Shown in pieces: positions 1 through 5,527 of a stretch of 5,527 bases of DNA. This DNA is from JANWYT01 sp034432435 (GTDB taxonomy: Bacteria > Chloroflexota > Anaerolineae > Aggregatilineales > Phototrophicaceae). How positions within the stretch are numbered: the first letter of the stretch is position 1; every line of letters starts with the position of its first letter. The notes under the pieces were generated by a model, which was given only the letters and a program-made list of their open reading frames with translations, had not been told where the DNA came from and ran no database searches. Made by a program: the position numbers and the translations under genes. The DNA is taken from the NCBI GenBank assembly GCA_034432435.1, contig DAOUBS010000073.1, positions 1 through 5,527 on the forward strand, written 5' to 3'.

Positions 1-1956
1 AAACGTGATCAGCGCAGGGAACACAGGCGACGGAAAGTCTGCGTAAGGCGGGTTCGGCTCGAGGATGTAGTGCAGCAAGCGGATGTCGATGTCCGCAGTC
101 GGGTACTCGCGCACGAGGTAGAAGCGCGTGGAGAGGTAGTGCTCATCAGCGCGGGGGGCACGCGGTTGAAACGGCGCGCTGTTGGTGAAGAACCACGCGC
201 GATCCTGCCGTGCCGCCAAGTGTCCCATCACCTGCGGCAGCCACACGTGCACCGTGTCGAGTGGGTCGAACTGGTCGGCAGAGGTGCCAACGTCGAGCGC
301 GCCCACCCGTGGGATCGGCAGAGTGAACGGGCGCACCGTGGACAAGCGGTTGTGGTTGAGGATAAACGGGGTCATCGCGCTGAAGGGGGTCAGCAGCAGG
401 TCGCCCGCCTGAGCCTCGACTTCAAGCACGGCATACGCCTCGGCTGCGCCGACGGATACGCTGAACATCACGCCGTCATGTCGGTTGAGCGTAACCAGCA
501 GCCAGCCGAGCGCCACACTCCACGCGGCACAAGCGCCCCACAGCCAGCCCCAGCGCAGCGCACGCCCCCGCGTCAGCCACCCCACCATGCTGCCAGCGGT
601 CACACCAACGAACACGACTGCCATCAACCACTCGTCCAGCGGCGCGCGCCACCACGCCACGTCAAAGCCCAGCGCCCCCCACGTCTGCGGCAACAACCGC
701 CAGCGGCTGTAGGCTGCGTCTTGCAGCACAGGCGGCCACTCCAACGCTCCGAGCGACTCCGGCGGCAGCAGGTTTGAATACTCGTGGATGAACGACACAG
801 CATGCGTCCACTGAGCTGAGGCGCTCGCAACCAGCCAAACCGCAGCCACAGCGCCGACGATGCCCCGCTGCTTGAGCGCCGCCTGCCACACGGGCAGCGT
901 CAGCAGCAGCGCGAACGGCACGACCGGCAGCAAAAAGCGCGGCGGATACGAGAATCCGCCGAACCAATGGTGCGCCGTGGTGAGCGCGTGCCCCAGCGCA
1001 AACGCCGACACCATCCAGACGACGGTGAGCAAGACGCGCCCCTCCCCGCGCCGCCACAGCATGAACGCACCCAGCAGCCCCAACAGCAGAACGGGCGAGG
1101 TCGCCCACAAGCTCGCGGTCGGGCTGACGAGGTAGGCATACAGCGCCTCAGGGGCATAGGCCATGCGATCGCCACTCTGGCCGAAGATCTGCATGGCGAG
1201 CGCTAACAGTGCCTCATACACGGGAGTGATAAGCATAATGGCGATGATGGCCAGCAGCGGCGGCCCACCCAGCGCCAGCACGGCCCACCGCGGCACGGGG
1301 CGCGGCCACGCCCACACCAACAGCGCAGGCAGCGCAAACCACGCGGCAACTTTGGTCGCAGCCGCCAGCACAAACGCCCCCACCGCCAAAGCCCACCACG
1401 CCCAACGTCGATACCGCAGCGCGGCGCGCGCGTTCACCACGCCCAGCGCCGCCGCGCTCAAGAACAGCAGCAGCAGTGGATCACGAAACAGCGTCTTGCT
1501 GTACGGCCACACGAGCGTGCCCAGCCCCAACGCCAGCGCCGCAGCCACCGCCGCCCCGCGCGAGTAGTTCAGCCCCAGCGCCAACCAGAACATGACAACC
1601 CCCGCCGTGGCCATCGCAAACACGTTCAACAGCCAGACGGCATGCACCATCCCTAACGCGGGCAGAGCGTGCGCCAGCGCATAGAGAGGCAGCGCATACC
1701 ACGCCGCGCTGCGCTCGTCCGCTGGCAGGGTGTGCGCTGGATACGGCGTGGGCAGAAGCGGCTGAGGGACGGATAAGTAGAGGGTCTCATCCAGCAGCCA
1801 ATCGCCAAAATGGTAGAAGCTGGTGAGGCCGTCCATGATGCGCAGCTCGTCGCTGCTGGTTGGTCTACCGCTGTAAGTGAAGAGGTAGACGCTCAGCAGC
1901 AGCAAGAACAGCGCCGCCGCGAGCCGTCTGTGCAGTTGGTTGGCAGTCAGAGTCAT
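1..1956 (-). CDS. Polytopic membrane protein, GT-C (GT39-like) glycosyltransferase candidate, C-terminus cut by window edge
   Basis: A single reading frame stays open for 652 codons from the ATG at 1956-1954 to the left edge, with no stop, so the gene is partial at its C-terminus. The protein has roughly 12-14 hydrophobic segments: about residues 11-28, 85-127 (two), 134-151, 160-177, 185-217 (two), 222-243, 285-301, 307-326, 339-356, 366-382, 441-461 and 469-490. A non-hydrophobic tail follows from about 491, probably outside the membrane. The loop after the first segment carries an acidic pair, D36-E37; GT-C enzymes place catalytic acids in this loop. A GG-x-S-x-x-PR-x-L-x-P stretch at 333-344 resembles a motif common in bacterial GT39-like proteins. 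Such enzymes transfer sugars from lipid-linked donors on the outer membrane face. The start abuts the TPR gene stop and has no Shine-Dalgarno of its own, so translation is probably coupled. The next Met (41) would lose the first segment and D36-E37. Membrane protein is firm; GT-C is probable; donor and acceptor are unknown. Confidence 0.8.
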   Translation of the reverse strand, partial: MTLTANQLHRRLAAALFLLLLSVYLFTYSGRPTSSDELRIMDGLTSFYHFGDWLLDETLYLSVPQPLLPTPYPAHTLPADERSAAWYALPLYALAHALPALGMVHAVWLLNVFAMATAGVVMFWLALGLNYSRGAAVAAALALGLGTLVWPYSKTLFRDPLLLLFLSAAALGVVNARAALRYRRWAWWALAVGAFVLAAATKVAAWFALPALLVWAWPRPVPRWAVLALGGPPLLAIIAIMLITPVYEALLALAMQIFGQSGDRMAYAPEALYAYLVSPTASLWATSPVLLLGLLGAFMLWRRGEGRVLLTVVWMVSAFALGHALTTAHHWFGGFSYPPRFLLPVVPFALLLTLPVWQAALKQRGIVGAVAAVWLVASASAQWTHAVSFIHEYSNLLPPESLGALEWPPVLQDAAYSRWRLLPQTWGALGFDVAWWRAPLDEWLMAVVFVGVTAGSMVGWLTRGRALRWGWLWGACAAWSVALGWLLVTLNRHDGVMFSVSVGAAEAYAVLEVEAQAGDLLLTPFSAMTPFILNHNRLSTVRPFTLPIPRVGALDVGTSADQFDPLDTVHVWLPQVMGHLAARQDRAWFFTNSAPFQPRAPRADEHYLSTRFYLVREYPTADIDIRLLHYILEPNPPYADFPSPVFPALITF

Positions 1957-2514
1957 CTAGCGCAGGCGCGGCATGGCCCCCGCAGCCCGTCCGATCCCAT
2001 GAATGATACGATACATGAAGCGCCCGATTTTTTGCGGCAGCGTGAGTTTGTCCAGTAGATCATAAGCCGCCTCGAACGTCGCCGCGCCTTCAAAGATCTT
2101 CCCAGCGCGCAGTTGCAGCCCGCCCAACGCGATCAACGTGTGGGCGTACATCTGCGTTTCGCCCAAATCGCGGAACGAATCGGCGGCTTGGCGGTAAGCG
2201 TGGAACGCCTTGTCGAGGTCGTTCAGTGCCATGTAGACCCCGCCCATGTTGCCCAACACCTGCGCGGTGCGCAGCGTGTCGTTCATCGATTGAAAGATAG
2301 GGAGCGCCGCCTCCATCATGTCGAGCGCTTGCTGATACTCACCAAGAGCGCGGTGCACCAGCCCTTGATTGACCTTCATCTCGGCCACCATGTCAGGCTG
2401 ATTGGCCTGTGCAAAGGCTTCCTCGGCCTGATGAAAGGCGCGCGCTGCCGCTTCATAGTCGTTGCGCTCGAACAAGCCGATGCCTTGCGCCTGCAACTCT
2501 GCCCCACTTGCCAT
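1957..2514 (-). CDS. Small tetratricopeptide (TPR) repeat protein, four repeats
   Basis: This 185-residue protein consists almost wholly of four TPR units in exact 40-residue register. The small-residue position of helix A falls at G11, G51, G91 and G131, and each unit continues with the usual pattern (for example G51-x-x-x-x-x-x-G58-x-Y60-x-x-A63). TPR arrays are protein-protein interaction scaffolds and have no catalytic role of their own. No signal peptide or membrane segment is visible, so it is probably cytoplasmic. The last 24 residues (162-185) leave the repeat pattern, contain several Arg/Lys and no acidic residue, and might contact a membrane, nucleic acid or partner. The ATG at 2514-2512 is preceded by AGGAG with six bases of spacing, a good start. 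The gene lies 29 nt after the double-XRE gene and directly abuts the membrane protein gene, which suggests one operon and a partner role with one of them. The family assignment is secure; the partner is not known. Confidence 0.9.
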   Translation of the reverse strand: MASGAELQAQGIGLFERNDYEAAARAFHQAEEAFAQANQPDMVAEMKVNQGLVHRALGEYQQALDMMEAALPIFQSMNDTLRTAQVLGNMGGVYMALNDLDKAFHAYRQAADSFRDLGETQMYAHTLIALGGLQLRAGKIFEGAATFEAAYDLLDKLTLPQKIGRFMYRIIHGIGRAAGAMPRLR

Positions 2515-2520
2515 GCTACT

Positions 2521-2525
2521 CTCCT
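2521..2525 (-). promoter_or_regulatory. Shine-Dalgarno of the TPR gene
   Basis: On the minus strand AGGAG lies six bases before the ATG of the TPR gene, inside the 29-nt gap after the regulator's stop codon. It supports that ATG as the start and shows that the TPR gene can be translated independently, unlike the membrane protein gene after it. Confidence 0.7.
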
Positions 2526-2543
2526 GACTATCCGAAGGGCCAC

Positions 2544-3293
2544 CTACATGGTGATGTCTGCCAGCCCAGCTGCAATCTTGCGAAGCTGCTCGGTCGGCAT
2601 CTCACTGAACATCATGGCGATCCGTAAAAACGCCAAATTGCTCGGGTTGGCGGCAAAATGGCGCACGTCTTCATCCATACTTTGGAACTGTTTCCACTCC
2701 TCGCGGATGCGCAGCAGTTCGCCGATATACCCGCTCATCTCTACAAAATAGTCCATGTTGCGGCGAACAGCGCTGCTCAGCACGTGCAGCTCGCTCATCG
2801 GGATGGCCAGCTCGCCCAACTCGTACAGTTCGAGCCGTTCGGGGCTAAGCCCCGCGGCTTCGGCCACTTGCGCCACGCTGAGGTTGGCTTCCTCGCGCGC
2901 TTGGCGCAGCAGCGCCCCAATCATCCGGTGGCGCAGGCTCAGATACTCCTGCTTGACAGCCGTCGCGGTGGTTGGGTCGTGCGCGATGACATCCTGCCCC
3001 CAAAAGTGGCTGACGGGAACTTCTAGGAAGTATGCCAGCAGCTCCAACTGCGGCAGATCAGGCGCGTCATCACCCAGTTCCCACGCTTCGAACACCTCCA
3101 CAGGCACGTTGAGCAGACGCGCGCAGTCCTCTGGCGTGCGGGCTGAGCTCACCCGCGCGTCGCGGATCAGCACGCCCAGCATACGCGCACGCAGTCGGTA
3201 GGACTCCTCAAAGTTGTAAGGTTTGGCCTCGTCTGCGCCTGTCTGCGCCGCTTTGGCTTGTTTGAACCGCGCCCCAAAGTCACCGAGTGTCAC
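2544..3293 (-). CDS. Transcriptional regulator with two tandem XRE-like helix-turn-helix domains
   Basis: From the preferred GTG start the protein has 249 residues. It carries two helix-turn-helix domains of the XRE/Cro-CI type at about 34-98 and 120-183. The second is closer to consensus: R-x-A-R at 130-133, then S139-V-A-Q-V-A-E-A-A-G148-L-S-P as turn and recognition helix, then Y157-E-L-G. The first keeps the framework (R44-D-A-R47, W71-E-L-G74) but has L61-N62 where the turn glycine is expected, so its DNA binding may be weaker. The two copies align without gaps at an offset of 86 residues. The C-terminal part (about 184-249) looks helical and is unrecognised; it could serve dimerisation or sensing. 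No known effector-binding or peptidase domain is seen. It is the first gene of the leftward operon and diverges from the acyl-CoA carboxylase gene, the usual arrangement of a local regulator. A TTG at 3308-3306 would add five residues, but it has a poor ribosome site and lies only about 8 nt from the predicted transcript start. The targets and signal are inferred, not shown. Confidence 0.85.
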   Translation of the reverse strand: MTLGDFGARFKQAKAAQTGADEAKPYNFEESYRLRARMLGVLIRDARVSSARTPEDCARLLNVPVEVFEAWELGDDAPDLPQLELLAYFLEVPVSHFWGQDVIAHDPTTATAVKQEYLSLRHRMIGALLRQAREEANLSVAQVAEAAGLSPERLELYELGELAIPMSELHVLSSAVRRNMDYFVEMSGYIGELLRIREEWKQFQSMDEDVRHFAANPSNLAFLRIAMMFSEMPTEQLRKIAAGLADITM

Positions 3294-3298
3294 GGCAG

Positions 3299-3304
3299 CC
3301 TCCC
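3299..3304 (-). promoter_or_regulatory. Ribosome binding site that decides the regulator's GTG start
   Basis: GGGAGG on the minus strand stands five bases before the GTG at 3293-3291. The upstream TTG at 3308-3306 lacks a comparable site, and choosing it would place this ribosome site inside the coding region. This favours the 249-residue form of the double-XRE protein. Confidence 0.65.
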
Positions 3305-3323
3305 ACAATGAGTTTCTTACGAC

Positions 3324-3352
3324 ATTATAAGCAGATTAAAGCTCATACGCAA
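3324..3352 (-). promoter_or_regulatory. Sigma70-type promoter of the regulator-TPR-membrane protein operon
   Basis: On the minus strand a perfect TATAAT (3329-3324) follows TTGCGT (3352-3347) with a 17-base spacer. The -10 box is consensus; the -35 box matches TTGACA at three of six positions. Transcription should begin near 3317-3316, giving a leader of about 24 nt before the GTG start. Two TACGCA direct repeats overlap the -35 box, which would allow regulator binding to block polymerase. No experimental support is available here. Confidence 0.65.
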
Positions 3353-3359
3353 TTACGCA
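3346..3359. repeat. Tandem TACGCA direct repeat over the -35 box of the leftward promoter
   Basis: TACGCA occurs at 3346-3351 and again at 3354-3359, separated by AT, an 8-bp period. The first copy overlaps the -35 box of the leftward promoter and the second lies just upstream of it. It could be an operator half-site pair, for instance for autoregulation by the double-XRE protein, or chance in a short gap. Confidence 0.35.
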
Positions 3360-3396
3360 GCCGGGGCGATGCCAGATCACTCCTCCGTACGCGCCA

Positions 3397-3426
3397 TTGT
3401 CACTCATTGGTGCAAGACGCTATAAT
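3397..3426 (+). promoter_or_regulatory. Sigma70-type promoter of the acyl-CoA carboxylase beta gene
   Basis: TTGTCA (3397-3402, five of six matches to consensus) is followed after 18 bases by a perfect TATAAT (3421-3426). Transcription should start near 3433, giving a leader of about 45 nt before the ATG at 3478. The -35 boxes of the two divergent promoters are 44 bp apart, close enough for a protein bound between them to affect both. Confidence 0.7.
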
Positions 3427-3439
3427 TAAATACGATTTA
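3427..3439. repeat. Small inverted repeat at the predicted transcription start of the carboxylase gene
   Basis: TAAAT-ACG-ATTTA is a perfect inverted repeat with 5-bp arms and a 3-bp centre. It lies directly downstream of the -10 box and across the predicted start point, a position typical of repressor operators. The arms are short and AT-rich, so chance occurrence is quite possible. As RNA it is too weak to act as a terminator. Confidence 0.35.
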
Positions 3440-3477
3440 GATTATTCTGACGATCATTTTTGAAGAGACGCTTAACG

Positions 3478-5065
<1,588 letters not shown>

Positions 5066-5085
<20 letters not shown>

Positions 5086-5527
5086 GGACAGCCATTTGAC
5101 TAGCGCCACAGTTCCCACGGAATCTCCTCTTGCCCGCCTCACGCGCAGCCTGTTCGGGTTTGCGCTCTTGGCCTGCCTGCTGAGCGCGGCAGCGTGGATC
5201 GCGCTGCTACTCTCGCCCTCATCCCCCAACGCTGCGTTGGAACAAGCCCGCATAGCCATCCTGATTGGCTTCAGCGTGCTGCAAGTGGGGGCAGTCGCGC
5301 TGTGCGTGGGGGCATTCCGTGCCAGCCAGCCGCGGCTGCACACCGTCGCGGCCCTGCTCAGCCGCCTGCTGACGCCGTGGCCGCTGGCGCTAGCTCTGCT
5401 GCTGATCCTGCTGGCGGTTAACCTCGCGCTGGGGCCAGCCCTGCGCGACATCGCCCCCGCCATCGTCGGGCCGTTCCGCTTCCTGCTGGCCGGGTGGGGC
5501 GTCGTCCTCGCGCTGGTGGCCGCCACC
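5066..5527 (+). CDS. N-terminal part of an unrecognised multi-pass membrane protein
   Basis: A frame open to the right edge (154 codons from the ATG at 5066-5068) encodes a very hydrophobic protein. Four likely membrane segments lie at about residues 29-49, 63-84, 105-122 and 138-154. No family motif is visible in this part, so the function is unknown; the missing C-terminal portion may decide it. The start is uncertain. The ATG at 5066 overlaps the end of the carboxylase gene by 20 bases and has GAGGG 11 bases upstream. A TTG at 5096 would begin 10 bases after the carboxylase stop, with AGGGA seven bases upstream, and would drop ten residues that are largely dictated by the overlapping gene. 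Either start leaves the membrane segments intact. The tight junction suggests co-transcription with the carboxylase gene, but a shared function does not follow. The opposite strand is also open here over about 190 codons, but it lacks a hydrophobic or domain pattern and looks like a shadow. Confidence 0.65.

Noticed and set aside
70..777. Long plus-strand open frame (235 codons)
   Set aside because: It is antisense to the membrane protein, which has clear hydrophobic segments and an unbroken 652-codon frame. The plus-strand product is Arg/His/Pro/Gln-rich with no domain pattern, typical of the reverse of GC-rich coding DNA.
662..1108. Minus-strand frames inside the membrane protein gene (also 624-830, 900-1175, 1214-1405 and 1481-1702)
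   Set aside because: They are out of frame with the 652-codon gene and give Arg/Ala/Gly/Cys-rich, low-complexity products without ribosome sites. They are shadows.
2113..2751. Plus-strand open frame of 212 codons opposite the TPR gene and the end of the regulator gene
   Set aside because: It spans two genes with unmistakable TPR and helix-turn-helix domains on the other strand and has no recognisable domain of its own.
3306..3308. TTG as start codon of the double-XRE regulator
   Set aside because: The ribosome site GGGAGG lies downstream of it and five bases before the GTG at 3293. The predicted transcript start would be only about 8 nt away from the TTG.
3460..3462. TTG as start codon of the carboxyltransferase
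   Set aside because: No Shine-Dalgarno precedes it, while the ATG at 3478 has AAGAG upstream and gives the expected family N-terminus and length.
3309..3477. Possible small RNA, riboswitch or attachment site in the divergent gap
   Set aside because: The gap is accounted for by two promoters and short leaders. I see no strong hairpin, T-run, tRNA-like end or long repeat.
5086..5095. Possible terminator after the carboxyltransferase gene
   Set aside because: The gap is too short and holds no hairpin or T-run; the next gene begins at or before this point, so read-through is expected.

Overview
The window is a GC-rich bacterial chromosomal segment with two transcription units that diverge from one AT-richer gap at about 3294-3477. 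It has no RNA gene, insertion sequence, phage gene or CRISPR array. The combination of an XRE-type regulator, TPR protein, GT-C-like membrane protein and acyl-CoA carboxylase beta subunit, in Leu/Ala-rich proteins, would fit a Chloroflexota (Anaerolineae-like) bacterium. That placement is an impression, not a proof; no phylogenetic marker gene is present.

Leftward unit (minus strand, read from 3293 down to 1). Three genes lie in tight order. The first is a DNA-binding protein with two tandem XRE-like helix-turn-helix domains (2544-3293). After a 29-nt gap comes a small protein of four TPR repeats (1957-2514). Directly abutting it (TAGATG junction) is a large polytopic membrane protein with GT-C glycosyltransferase-like features. 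That frame is open for 652 codons and runs off the left edge (1-1956). The unit has a clear sigma70-type promoter, TTGCGT-N17-TATAAT, and its position favours a GTG start for the regulator.

Rightward unit (plus strand, 3478 to the end). A strong-looking promoter, TTGTCA-N18-TATAAT, precedes a full-length carboxyltransferase (beta) subunit of a biotin-dependent acyl-CoA carboxylase. Its motifs match the methylcrotonyl/geranyl-CoA carboxylase branch better than the propionyl-CoA branch. It is followed, overlapping or nearly touching, by the N-terminal part of an unrecognised multi-pass membrane protein cut by the right edge.

The only direct hint that the two units work together is the shared divergent promoter region. 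The double-XRE protein is the natural candidate to regulate one or both promoters, and short direct and inverted repeats lie on the promoter elements. The leftward unit may pair a TPR scaffold with an envelope glycosyltransferase; the rightward unit belongs to acyl-CoA metabolism (leucine/isoprenoid degradation or a related carboxylation). I see no clearly new defence, mobile or RNA system. The points most worth checking are the ungapped internal duplication in the regulator, the regulator-TPR-GT-C gene set, and the carboxyltransferase that has no visible biotin-carboxylase partner next to it.
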